Below are positions 50,623-59,058 of a DNA stretch of 64,000 nt, in pieces. The notes under the pieces were generated by a model, which was not told the origin of the DNA, ran no database searches, and was given only the letters and a program-made list of their open reading frames with translations. Position 1 is the stretch's first letter. Each line of letters begins with the position of its first letter. A program made the translations under genes and the position numbers. Source of the DNA: Moorena sp. SIOASIH (GTDB lineage: Bacteria > Cyanobacteriota > Cyanobacteriia > Cyanobacteriales > Coleofasciculaceae); NCBI RefSeq assembly GCF_010671925.1, contig NZ_JAAHIH010000009.1:124001-188000 (forward strand). Direction: 5' to 3'.

Positions 50623-50948
50623 CGATTCCCAAGCAATTTGAGGTGTATTTGGTTTGTCTCGATCCCACCATTGGTTCTGAAATTAAGAAGACTCGCCCTT
50701 GTGTGATTATATCTCCTAATGAGATGAATCAGTATATCAAGACAGTGATTATTGCACCAATGACGACAGCGAAGCGAAATTATCCCACACGAGTTAATTT
50801 AACTTTTAAAGGAAAAGAAGCACAAGTCGTTTTAGATCAAATTCGGACGATTGATAAGAGTCGCTTAATTAATAAGCTAGGAAAGCTTCCTGAAGAGATT
50901 GGTAATCAGGTACTTGATACTTTAGTGGAAATGTTTTCTAGGGATTAG
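50616..50948 (+). CDS. mazF: MazF/PemK-type mRNA interferase toxin
   Basis: A 110-residue endoribonuclease toxin. Family marks are FEVYLVCLDPTIGSEIKKTRPCVIISPNEMN, VIIAPMTTAKRNYPTRV and AQVVLDQIRTIDKSRL, including the catalytic Arg and Thr positions. The start at ATG 50616 is chosen over a TTG two codons upstream, and overlaps the mazE stop. The module looks intact, unlike the two PIN modules and hicAB in this window. Confidence 0.92.
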   Translation: MVAIPKQFEVYLVCLDPTIGSEIKKTRPCVIISPNEMNQYIKTVIIAPMTTAKRNYPTRVNLTFKGKEAQVVLDQIRTIDKSRLINKLGKLPEEIGNQVLDTLVEMFSRD

Positions 50949-51134
50949 CAAAGATATCGAGCCGATTGCGTTCGCGTAGCGGCTCCATTCGCGTAGCGTG
51001 GCCCAAAGGCCAAGGAGCATCGCACTTCCTCTCCCTATTCCCTATTCCCTATTCCCTGCTCCCTGCTCCCTGCTCCCTGCTCCCTAAAACCCAAGACTTT
51101 TTACCTCATCCAATTGACAATTACTATAGTTAAA
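50949..51134. repeat. Dispersed repeats between convergent mazF and modBC
   Basis: A GCGTTCGCGTAGCGGCTC copy (about 50969-50990), a GGCCAAAGGCCAAGG palindromic piece, and CTATTCC/CTGCTCC heptamers (51030-51090). No gene or clear terminator is seen. Confidence 0.75.
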
Positions 51135-53402
51135 TCAACTCTCCATCAAAATCAACCTCAAAGCATCTAACTGCACATACCATGGCTCAGGCCAAGCTTT
51201 AATCTGATGCCATTTTTCCTTAAAAACTTCAGCTTGGAGGTGATACTGTTGAGGATTGTAGGACTTACCAAGTTTAGTTGGTTTTGCCCCCCTAACCCCC
51301 CAATTTTGGGGGGGAATCATGTCAAAGTCCCCCGCCCCCCTAACCCCCCAACTTTGGGGGGGAATCATGTCAAAGTCCCCCAGAATTGGGGGATTTAGGG
51401 GGCAATCCATAAGTCCTGTATTCCTAGAAGGAGTATATAAACTCAGATACAGTGTAACTCGGTGCTGGGTTTCACTCATCGTCACCAGCCAACAGGGAAA
51501 TGTATTGTCGTGATTTGGCTCATTTAGAAATCTCAAATGATGAGCACGGATGCCAACATAGGCTAAGGATTTCCTGATCGGTTCCACAACTGAGAGACTA
51601 CAGTTCCAGTCCAGTGCTTGAATTTTTTGGTGGTCAATAATTTCAACCCGAGAAAAGTTTTTACACTCCGTTAATTGTGCTACCCTAAAGCTAGGAGGAT
51701 GCTCAAAAATAGCTTCTTTAGATCCAGAAGCAATAACATTTCCTTCGGAAAGTACTAACAGATTACCACAAACTCGGTAAGCTTCCTCTAATTTATGGGT
51801 AACGAAAAGAGTCGCTCCTTGATAGGTAGAGAAAATTTCCGTTAGTAGCATTTCGATCTGATTCCGGAGATAGGTATCAAGGGCTGAAAGGGGCTCATCT
51901 AAGAGTAACGCTTCTGGTGCGATCGCTATTGCTCTTGCCAAGGCTACCCGCTGTTGCTGTCCCCCAGAAAGTTCGTGAGGATAGCGCTTTTCCAATCCCT
52001 GTAAATGCATCAGTTCAATATATTTCCATACCCGTTCATTCCTTTGGGCTTTCGGCAATTCCTGCAAGCCAAAACCAATATTTTCAGCGACATTCATGTG
52101 GGGAAACAGGGCGTAGTTTTGAAACACAAAACCAATCCGACGTTGGTGAGGAGGAAGATTAATACCCTGTTTGGAATCAAACAAAACTCTTCCGTTCAAG
52201 ACAATCCGGCCTTGAGTGGGTGTAGCCAAACCAGCAATACACCGTAGCGTCATACTTTTACCAGAACCAGAAGCCCCTAAGATTCCTAACGGCTTACCAT
52301 TAGCAGTAAATTTAGCATCTAGGGTAAAGCTAGACGTTAGCTCTTTTCGTAACTCTACTAAAAGTCCTTGACTTACTTCTATATTAAATATTTTCCCTAT
52401 TCCCTGTTCTTTTCCCCCCTGATTAAGGGAAGCTCTAGTCCCCCCCTTATTAAGGGGGGTTAGGGGGGATCCCTTCCTTACTTCTATGTGAGATTTTTTC
52501 CCTATTCCCTGTTCTTTTCCCCCCTTAATAAGGGAAGCTCTAGTCCCCCCCTTATTAAGGGGGGTTAGGGGGGATCCCTTCCTTACTTCTATGTGAGATT
52601 TTTTCCCTATTCCCTGTTCTTTTCCCCCCTTAATAAGGGAAGCTCTAGTCCCCCCCTTAATAAGGGGGGTTAGGGGGGATCCCTTCCTTACTTCTATGTT
52701 AGATTTTGTCCCTATTCCCTGTTCCCTGTTCCCTGCTCCCTGCTCCCTACTCCCTACTCCCTGTTCATAGTTAATGATGGTGATTGCCACGAGAGCGATC
52801 GCAACCATGATCAACACCCATAGTAGTGCTTCCCCCATCCTCCCGGCTTGGGCTGCAAAAAAGATAGCGATCGCAATGGTTTGGGTTCTGCCAGGAATAC
52901 TCCCGGCTAGCATTAAAGTAGCGCCAAACTCTCCCAAAGCTCTCGCAAACGCCAGAACTGTCCCCGCCATCACCCCTGGCCAAGCCAAAGGTAGCAACAC
53001 TTGCCAAAATACCCTACATTCAGAAGCCCCCAAGGTACGGGCACAGTTAATCAAATCCTGATTGACTTGTTTGAAAGCTCCCAGTACAGTTTTATACATC
53101 AAAGGAAAGGCAACTACAGTAGCAGCAATCACAGTAGCAGGCCAAGACAAGATTACAGATAATCCCAATTGCCTTAATAGCTGTCCCACTGGGCTATTTC
53201 TACCTAGTAACAACAGTAATAAGAAGCCAACTACTGTAGGCGGTAGCACTATCGGAAGGGTTAAGATACTATCAATAATTCCTTTACCTTTCCCTCGATA
53301 GCTAAACATCCAACCCGCTACTGTAATTCCCAGAAAGAAAGCCAAGATAGTAGCCAAGCCAGCAGTTTTTAGGGAAATCCATAAAGGAGAGAAATCTTCC
53401 AT
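51135..53402 (-). CDS. modB: ModBC, fused molybdate ABC transporter permease and ATPase, with repeat-derived insertions
   Basis: A 755-residue fusion from ATG 53402. About 1-215 is ModB: five membrane helices with the permease EAA loop in INCARTLGASECRVFWQVLLPLAWPG. About 345-560 is ModC: Walker A GASGSGKSM, signature LSGGQQQRVALARA, Walker B ALLLDEPLSALD. A MOP-like region follows (VGIRAHHLRFLNE). Fused ModBC is known in cyanobacteria. The linker between them is unusual: about 120 residues from heptamers (GVGSREQGAGNREQG) plus three copies of a repeat giving EVRKGSPLTPLNKGGTRASL. A second repeat insertion near residue 690 encodes two DFDMIPPQ.WGVRGA units. It works with ModA. Confidence 0.88.
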   Translation of the reverse strand: MEDFSPLWISLKTAGLATILAFFLGITVAGWMFSYRGKGKGIIDSILTLPIVLPPTVVGFLLLLLLGRNSPVGQLLRQLGLSVILSWPATVIAATVVAFPLMYKTVLGAFKQVNQDLINCARTLGASECRVFWQVLLPLAWPGVMAGTVLAFARALGEFGATLMLAGSIPGRTQTIAIAIFFAAQAGRMGEALLWVLIMVAIALVAITIINYEQGVGSREQGAGNREQGIGTKSNIEVRKGSPLTPLIKGGTRASLIKGGKEQGIGKKSHIEVRKGSPLTPLNKGGTRASLIKGGKEQGIGKKSHIEVRKGSPLTPLNKGGTRASLNQGGKEQGIGKIFNIEVSQGLLVELRKELTSSFTLDAKFTANGKPLGILGASGSGKSMTLRCIAGLATPTQGRIVLNGRVLFDSKQGINLPPHQRRIGFVFQNYALFPHMNVAENIGFGLQELPKAQRNERVWKYIELMHLQGLEKRYPHELSGGQQQRVALARAIAIAPEALLLDEPLSALDTYLRNQIEMLLTEIFSTYQGATLFVTHKLEEAYRVCGNLLVLSEGNVIASGSKEAIFEHPPSFRVAQLTECKNFSRVEIIDHQKIQALDWNCSLSVVEPIRKSLAYVGIRAHHLRFLNEPNHDNTFPCWLVTMSETQHRVTLYLSLYTPSRNTGLMDCPLNPPILGDFDMIPPQSWGVRGAGDFDMIPPQNWGVRGAKPTKLGKSYNPQQYHLQAEVFKEKWHQIKAWPEPWYVQLDALRLILMES
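51285..51412. repeat. Direct repeats (CCCCCTAACCCCCCAA unit) inside the modC end
   Basis: Two tandem units of about 57 bases plus a partial one, in frame with modBC. The same CCCCCAACTTTGGGGG motif recurs at 53503-53570 upstream of modBC. Confidence 0.85.
52405..52715. repeat. Three tandem units of about 120 bp in the modBC linker
   Basis: Each unit holds a CCCCCCTTATTAAGGGGGG palindrome, GGATCCCTTCCTTACTTC and TATTCCCTGTTCTTTTCC. Unit length keeps the frame open. Heptamers follow (52710-52765). Confidence 0.9.
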
Positions 53403-53737
53403 AGTGTTGAACAAAGAGTATGGGTAGTGTGGAAAGTGTGGGAAGAAAAAACGGCGTTGCTGAATTAAGGAATGAATGCGCAATCATCTGGTGCATGTTA
53501 AAGCCCCCTAAATCCCCCAACTTTGGGGGACTTTGAACGTCTTATTCCCCCCAGAATTGGGGGGTTAGGGGGGCAAAACCATACCTAGAATCAGCAACGC
53601 CGAAAAAACGGCATATATAGGGTCTCTAATAGTTATAAGGCAAATTCAATTTTCTTACCCCGACTCCCGACTCCCGACTCCCGACTCCCGACTCCCTGTT
53701 CCCTGCTCCCTATTCCCTATTCCCTATTCCCTACTCC
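53403..53737. repeat. modA-modBC gap with a CCCCAA...TTGGGG palindrome and heptamers
   Basis: CCCCCAACTTTGGGGGACTT- and CCCCCAGAATTGGGGGGTTA-type inverted segments (53503-53575), then ACTCCCG and ATTCCCT/ACTCCCT heptamers (53658-53758) that run into the 3' end of modA. No gene is seen. Confidence 0.85.
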
Positions 53738-54550
53738 CTACTCCCTACTCCCTACTCCCTTATCCGCCATAATAAACCCATACCTCAAAAATACAGTTTT
53801 AGCTGACTCACCACTCATAAACTGCACAAACTGGTTAGCATGAACAGGATTTTTAGACTCCTTCAATACCGCTACTGGGTAGATAATCCGGGAGTAAGAC
53901 TCTGGCGGAGCAGTAGCCACTCGTTTAACTTGGTTTGATACCTTAGCATCTGTTGCATACACCAATCCAGCATCCACATTACCTGTTTCCACATACGATA
54001 GAACTTGGCGAGCATCTTTGCCAAAAACCAACTTCGGTTTGAGCTGGTCAAACAAATTAAGAGTAGACAGAACTTCCTTAGCATACTGTCCAGCTGGTAC
54101 ACTTTCCGGGTCTCCCATTGCTATTTTACTAATTTTATCAGAGGTTAAGTCCTTAAAATTAGAGATACCAGTATCGTCTTTAGGAGTAATTAATACTACC
54201 TGATTATTAAGAATACTTTGCCTTGTCCCTTCTAGTAAAAGCCCCTTAGATTCCAGAGCATTCATCTGTTTGGGAGCTGCTGAAATAAAAACATCCACTG
54301 GTGCGCCCTGTTCGATTTGTTGCTGCAACGAACCAGAGGAAGCAAAGTTATAAATAATGGTAACATCTGGTGTTTGCTTAGTATAGAGTACTTTGATAGC
54401 TTTCATAGCATCTTGTAAGCTAGCAGCCACTGATACCGTTAGGCTCACCACTTCTGGCTGTTGATTTTTAAGGGTAGCACCATTGCAAGCTATTAAAACT
54501 AAGGATAGACTTAAGCACAAAAACCATGATCTAGTTAGGGATTTAACCAT
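53738..54550 (-). CDS. modA: ModA, periplasmic molybdate-binding lipoprotein
   Basis: A 270-residue protein. The signal peptide ends in a lipobox (LSLVLIAC), so it is probably lipid-anchored. The ModA fold is seen in LTVSVAASLQDAMKAI, NFASSGSLQQQIEQGAPVDVFISA, VLITPKD, MGDPESVPAGQYAKEVL and VETGNVDAGLVYATDA, which include the oxyanion-binding serines and Tyr. The final GVGSRE comes from GGGAGTA heptamer DNA, so the natural stop was probably a few codons earlier. It lies upstream of modBC on the same strand with 335 bases of repeats between. Molybdate supply serves nitrate reductase and other molybdoenzymes. Confidence 0.92.
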   Translation of the reverse strand: MVKSLTRSWFLCLSLSLVLIACNGATLKNQQPEVVSLTVSVAASLQDAMKAIKVLYTKQTPDVTIIYNFASSGSLQQQIEQGAPVDVFISAAPKQMNALESKGLLLEGTRQSILNNQVVLITPKDDTGISNFKDLTSDKISKIAMGDPESVPAGQYAKEVLSTLNLFDQLKPKLVFGKDARQVLSYVETGNVDAGLVYATDAKVSNQVKRVATAPPESYSRIIYPVAVLKESKNPVHANQFVQFMSGESAKTVFLRYGFIMADKGVGSRE

Positions 54551-54608
54551 ATCTAATTTTTAGTTTAGATGTGAAACTATGATTGATAAAAAAAGGGAAC
54601 AGGGAACA

Positions 54609-54701
54609 GCGATGCAGCGCGGTCTTGGGGAGGCAGCGCGGTCTTGGGGGTCTCCCCCATGAGCGACTGCCGTGGTTTCCCCCATGAGCGACTGCATCAA
54701 G
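54609..54701. repeat. 93-bp palindromic element inserted in GGGAACA heptamers
   Basis: Same length and ends as the copy in the PIN gene. It splits a run of GGGAACA units (GGGAACA before, GGGAACAGGGAA after), which shows that it arrived after the heptamers. Confidence 0.9.
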
Positions 54702-54832
54702 ACGGGAACAGGGAAGAGTAGTAAAGAGCTCTGAATAGTTTTTGATGTTATGATAAATCACCAAGATTGTTCATGATAGATTTTTAAATTATATAGCGCT
54801 TCCTATTCAGCGTGATATACATTTAAATTTTC

Positions 54833-54927
54833 TTCCCTACTCCCTACTCCCTACTCCCTACTCCCTACTCCCTACTCCCTACTCCCTACTCCCTACTCCC
54901 TACTCCCTACTCCCTACTCCCTACTCA
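54833..54927. repeat. CTACTCC heptamer array
   Basis: About 13 near-perfect ACTCCCT heptamers. The surrounding region 54702-55108 holds no gene other than the terminator listed next. Confidence 0.9.
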
Positions 54928-54943
54928 ATTAGATACTTAACAA

Positions 54944-54982
54944 CAAAAAAAATAGCCGTAGAAATAATGTCCACGGCTATTT
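54944..54982 (-). terminator. Rho-independent terminator of the 84-aa gene
   Basis: On the minus strand, AATAGCCGT...ACGGCTATT forms a 9-bp stem followed by TTTTTTT, about 125 bases after the stop of the gene at 55109. Confidence 0.85.
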
Positions 54983-55108
54983 CAAGTCCACAGTAAGTGG
55001 ATTCAAATCGCTATGTCACTCAGTTCCCGAACCCATCGAGAAATGATCCTATTTTATCAGACCGGAGCCTTTGCCCAAGGGGGGGCAACCCCCCCAGAAA
55101 CTAACGTG

Positions 55109-55363
55109 TTAACGTAGCATCCAATACTTAGTGATGATAGTAATCACCTGCCCTGGCATGCCAGTAGGTTGCAGAGGACTCCACTCTGAAGCCTCTGCGT
55201 AGCCCATGGCAGACAAGGTATGAATACTATTGATTACTGCTTGACGAGGCCCCTTTAAAATGTGCTGAACATATTGTTCTTTTGGGAAAATATCTTCAAG
55301 ATTAATTCCGGGAATTTGATGTTCAGGATTATTGTCGGGGTTAGGGATAAATTCTTGCGACAT
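55109..55363 (-). CDS. Small conserved cyanobacterial protein of unknown function (84 aa)
   Basis: A soluble small protein: MSQEFIPNPDNNPEHQIPGINLEDIFPKEQYVQHIL, then KGPRQAVINSIHTLSAMGYAEASEWSPLQPTGMPGQVITIITKYW. The C-terminal half looks like a compact alpha/beta unit. The sequence looks constrained and has its own terminator, so it is a real gene. I recall similar small proteins in other cyanobacteria but no function. Confidence 0.65.
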   Translation of the reverse strand: MSQEFIPNPDNNPEHQIPGINLEDIFPKEQYVQHILKGPRQAVINSIHTLSAMGYAEASEWSPLQPTGMPGQVITIITKYWMLR

Positions 55364-55462
55364 AGCTCAAGAGTTGAATTGTGTTTATATGATTATTGTA
55401 ATGATTATATAATAAATTTGTCAAGGGTTTTTATAAATTTTTTTTGGGGGGTATTTTAAGGG

Positions 55463-55505
55463 TAAAAAAAAAGCGATCGCAAAGATTATGCGATCGCTTT
55501 TTTTT
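55463..55505. terminator. Bidirectional hairpin built on HIP1 (GCGATCGC)
   Basis: AAAAAAAGCGATCGC and GCGATCGCTTTTTTTT pair across a 9-base loop. It lies about 145 bases beyond the stop of the ParA-ATPase gene (minus strand) and upstream of the 84-aa gene. Confidence 0.75.
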
Positions 55506-55650
55506 GTATAGCGGTCTGTAGGCTAATTAGATAAACAGATTTTTTTTACCTGTTCCCTATTCCCTGTTCCCTGTTCCCTATTCCCTATTCCCTGTTCCCT
55601 GTTCCCTACCTTTACAGATCAAGTTTAAACTTGGTGCAATAATATCTTAT

Positions 55651-58308
55651 TTATGCTTGCCCCTTTCGGGTCATACCGATACCAGAGAGATAAAGATCAG
55701 GAACTTTATAACGTTCAACGTAATCTTCAGTTCCTTCATAAATAGATAACAAACCCACTTCTCTAGCAAGCTTTAACTGATCATCTAATCCAGTTACCTC
55801 AGTTGCCTTGAAGGGCGAACGTCCTATGCTTATCAGACGATCAATCAACTCTTGAAGTTCACTAAACTCTTCATTGATCAAGGCATCTAATGCTTTTTCT
55901 GATACCTTTTCAAGAGATGCACTCAAAGCCCGTGGTCGGATGATAGTTTTCTGATAAGGATTTCGCTCTTGCTCGTTTATTTCCCAATCTTTCGCCTCTA
56001 CGAAAAGTTCTAATAGAGCACGGGGACTATGGTTGTTACTGCCATCAGCAATTCGTTTCCAGACCCAGTTCCGAGTAAAGGCAGATTTCCCCCCTTTCAT
56101 CCGCTCACCAACCAAAAGATTCCAAATTTCAAAGACCTGTGATTCACTCAAATAGTCACTAAAGGCGTCACTACTTGATGACAAATTTGATAACAAACTA
56201 CCTTGCTGAATTGAATTTACGACAAGTACTTTAAATCTATCCGATTTCAGAGCTTGCTTAATTATAACTTTAAAAAAATCTGCTCGCTCACGCCATTCAA
56301 GGACTACAGAACGCCCGAAAAAGTGACTTTTATTATCGAAGCGAAGCCTACGCCAGATATCTTCCCGTAATAGAACTTTGAATTTTAATTTTTTCAGATT
56401 GTCCCCTAAATCAGTAATCAACGAAAGCAGTCCTTCAATTGCTTTAGTGCGTCTTTCTCGATTCGGTTGTTCATTTCCAAATCCTGTATCAAGTCCATCG
56501 AAAAGAAGAATAATAGTAGATTGTGCAGCACGATCGAAACGAGTTAGCCAATCTCTTGCCAATAAACCTACTTGAGATTGTGGTAGTAAACTCTCAAACC
56601 ATCGCACAACCTCTAATTCCCTAGTAGGATCAGTCCCTAGAACTTGTAATAGAGCGGCATCCGGTTGAGGCTTCTCTCCAGGCCAGGATAGGTGACAGGC
56701 AAGACAAGTCTGGAGTAACCAGAAGTCACGCCAGCTTTTTCCTGTAGTTTCTAAAGCCTCATCAATGGCGGTGAAACTTTCAGAGTTGATAACCCACGGG
56801 CGATCGTCTTTGAGATCACTGGGGGATAAAACTACAATGGAAGTTTTCTCAGAATCTTCCACCAGACGACGGAAAATAGCCGTTTTACCAGTACCTTTAC
56901 GACCAAGGATTAGAGGGATGCGAGGATGAAGGGCGCGATTAACTAACTGTGTTTCTACAAAGGTTTCCAGAAAATTATCTTGGTATTCTGCTCTTCCTGC
57001 AGAAAATTCTAACTCGTTTAAAATTTGCCCCTTACTATCGGACAAACTATTCGGTAGCTCTTCTTCACTAGCTGTAGGGAGAAAACGTTCTAACCATTCA
57101 GCAACCGGCTCAAAGTCACGCCACGTTTCTTGATTAGATAAGATTTTATCTGATGTGGCAATCTCTTCTCGATAGGGAATAAAATGTGTAATATCTGATT
57201 CTTTAATCGGCTCTGATCTCGATTGTTTATCCCTCAGCACAGAGAGCCAGTCTCCAATCCATTCAATAGCTCTATGTTGGTATCGTTCCACAACTTCTGG
57301 TGCTTTACTAGCAGGAATTGGAGACACAATAAATCGTGGCTCTGGAGTAAGCCGCTGTTCACTTCGTCTAGTCTCAGCAGCCAGCAATGCACGAACCAGT
57401 TCACCCGTACCTCTTTGAGCTTGAGGATGAGGAAAAAAAACAATAATTGCCAGATCAGCCAAGTCAAACAGGAGCGGTCCATTGAGAGGAGTCATTCCTG
57501 TGCGAGCATCTAGTAAAATGACATCAGGCTTGAAAGGAAGACGATCACTACTTAAAATCTGAATCAGTTCACGTAATGGATTTCTATCTTCCCGATACCA
57601 AGCTCCAGGTTCCATAAAGCTCAGCAAACGCGCATAATTGGCATTGGGTAAACCTGCCGGAAGACAGTAAATCTCATCGGTTTCAGAAACCCTCAGAATA
57701 TGATTACGGATGTCAGGCTCTTCCCCTTGCTCCAAACTTAGTAAAACAAATACCAACCCCTGTTGATCCTTAACCTCGTCTTCCTTTCCAAACAAAGCCG
57801 CTAATCCTGGAGCTTCCAAATCCATGTCAACACAGAGCACAGTGCGTCCACGACTGGCAAGAATTCGGGCAGTATAAGCCAGGGCAGTTGAGCGACCAAC
57901 TCCTCCTCTGAGGGAATAAAATGTTGCGACGATCGGTCGGTCAAGGTCTTCGTCTAGATCCGATGGAAATAGGATTGCTTCAGGATTACTAGAGCCAGAG
58001 CGAGAGCGAGCCAGAGCTTCAGGCCAAAGGGGTACGTTTTCAAGGGTGCAATCAATGGGAACAGAGTCAGCCCATTCCTGCTCCTTCTCCTCAGGAGTGA
58101 GCAAATCTAACCACTGAATGGTCAATTCTTTTAGTCCCTCTAGAGCAATGTTCTTACGTTCTTGTTTGGATTTGCCATCAAATCCTCGGGAAATGACAGC
58201 AATACGCCAGCCTAGAAACGGATCCGGTTGAACCCGCAGCTCCGTAATCTCTAAAGCTGCACGTGACATATTTTGATGAATACGCTCTTTAATTTCTGAA
58301 TGGTTCAT
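55651..58308 (-). CDS. KGGVGR-type ParA/MinD-like ATPase fused to a second P-loop (STAND-like) ATPase
   Basis: An 885-residue protein. An N-terminal domain of about 120 residues (SRAALEITELRVQPDPFLGWRIAVISRGF) is followed by a ParA/MinD-like fold (about 125-410) with deviant Walker A YSLRGGVGRSTALAYTARILA (132-142), VLCVDMDLEAPGLAALF and VILLDARTGM. This is the KGGVGR-variant class known from bacterial conflict and signalling clusters. The second half (about 440-885) has Walker A GRKGTGKTAIFRRL (469-482), Walker B TIILLFDGLDTG and a helical C-terminal region. Its start overlaps the stop of the HEPN gene by four bases, so they are translationally coupled. No transmembrane segment is seen. A role as the sensor/switch of a HEPN effector is inferred. 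Confidence 0.8.
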   Translation of the reverse strand: MNHSEIKERIHQNMSRAALEITELRVQPDPFLGWRIAVISRGFDGKSKQERKNIALEGLKELTIQWLDLLTPEEKEQEWADSVPIDCTLENVPLWPEALARSRSGSSNPEAILFPSDLDEDLDRPIVATFYSLRGGVGRSTALAYTARILASRGRTVLCVDMDLEAPGLAALFGKEDEVKDQQGLVFVLLSLEQGEEPDIRNHILRVSETDEIYCLPAGLPNANYARLLSFMEPGAWYREDRNPLRELIQILSSDRLPFKPDVILLDARTGMTPLNGPLLFDLADLAIIVFFPHPQAQRGTGELVRALLAAETRRSEQRLTPEPRFIVSPIPASKAPEVVERYQHRAIEWIGDWLSVLRDKQSRSEPIKESDITHFIPYREEIATSDKILSNQETWRDFEPVAEWLERFLPTASEEELPNSLSDSKGQILNELEFSAGRAEYQDNFLETFVETQLVNRALHPRIPLILGRKGTGKTAIFRRLVEDSEKTSIVVLSPSDLKDDRPWVINSESFTAIDEALETTGKSWRDFWLLQTCLACHLSWPGEKPQPDAALLQVLGTDPTRELEVVRWFESLLPQSQVGLLARDWLTRFDRAAQSTIILLFDGLDTGFGNEQPNRERRTKAIEGLLSLITDLGDNLKKLKFKVLLREDIWRRLRFDNKSHFFGRSVVLEWRERADFFKVIIKQALKSDRFKVLVVNSIQQGSLLSNLSSSSDAFSDYLSESQVFEIWNLLVGERMKGGKSAFTRNWVWKRIADGSNNHSPRALLELFVEAKDWEINEQERNPYQKTIIRPRALSASLEKVSEKALDALINEEFSELQELIDRLISIGRSPFKATEVTGLDDQLKLAREVGLLSIYEGTEDYVERYKVPDLYLSGIGMTRKGQA

Positions 58309-58715
58309 CTGCGCCTCCGGGATTTAGGACTAATTTTAAACTTTATAAATTTTGTTAACTGCTTTGCTCCATCTACCAACTCCGCCATTGTCAGGCTACT
58401 ATTACAGGTTAGTTCATAACGTAGGGATGTATCCCAGTTTTCTATAAAAAATGTCTTTGCACCTGTAGGGTCACGGATATCGGAGAGACGCAATCCCGCT
58501 GCTTCCCATAAACCCCGTAGATTGTGCCCCTGATTACCATGTTTCGGAAATGGTTTATTTTTATATCGTAATAACGCCTTGAGACTACATTCAATAGCAT
58601 ATCCTGCCATATAAACCGCTCCAATTGATTGACTTCTATTTTTTAGAATAGCGTCTGCATCTTTGGTTCGTTCCTTGGCGATGTCGATCCAGTCACTTAC
58701 AGTTGTGGGAGCCAT
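58305..58715 (-). CDS. HEPN-domain protein
   Basis: A 136-residue helical protein. WIDIAKERTKDADAILKNRSQSIGAVYMAGYAIECSLKALL is the HEPN core, and GHNLRGLWEAAGL follows. Arg50 with His59 or His64 (RYKNKPFPKH, GHNL) could supply the Rx4-6H-type RNase motif, though the spacing is longer than canonical. HEPN proteins are RNA-cleaving effectors of toxin-antitoxin and anti-phage systems, or non-catalytic partners. It is first in a two-gene operon with the ParA-ATPase gene. The very basic tail (SPKSRRRR) could bind nucleic acid. Confidence 0.75.
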   Translation of the reverse strand: MAPTTVSDWIDIAKERTKDADAILKNRSQSIGAVYMAGYAIECSLKALLRYKNKPFPKHGNQGHNLRGLWEAAGLRLSDIRDPTGAKTFFIENWDTSLRYELTCNSSLTMAELVDGAKQLTKFIKFKISPKSRRRR

Positions 58716-59058
58716 TACAGATATTTATACTTGCAATTAAATTGATAGATTATAACACAAAAAAAAGTCCATAAAAATGGACTTAACTCGCTCTATACTT
58801 AGAATTTATTCCTCTGAAATAGTACTTAAAAGTAATGTAAGTATTCAGCTATCAGCCGTTGGCCGTTGGCCACGCTACGCGAACAGCCGTCAGCTAATCA
58901 ACGGGAGGTAGTAAACAAGCTTACGGGCTGGTAAGGTTGGTTGAAAATCTCTGCTCGTTTTACTCATCTGACTCCGTTCAGTTAAAGCGCCTGCTAGCTG
59001 ATAGCTGATAGCTGATAGCTGATAGCTGACGGCTGAATGCTTACAAAATAATCCCTGA
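58716..59058. other. Gap with heptamers and GCTACGCG repeats
   Basis: The AT-rich DNA just upstream of the HEPN gene (58716-58850) probably contains its promoter. Then come a GGCCACGCTACGCGAACAG repeat (about 58868) and GCTGATA heptamers (58993-59030). No gene is seen. Confidence 0.6.

Noticed and set aside
52771..53061. Small proteins antisense to modB
   Set aside because: Shadows of the permease coding sequence, with no ribosome-binding site or family.
54955..55060. tRNA-like stems after the terminator
   Set aside because: A GTCCAC/GTGGAT stem with TTCAAATC looks like a T-arm, but no consistent acceptor, D or anticodon arms can be drawn.
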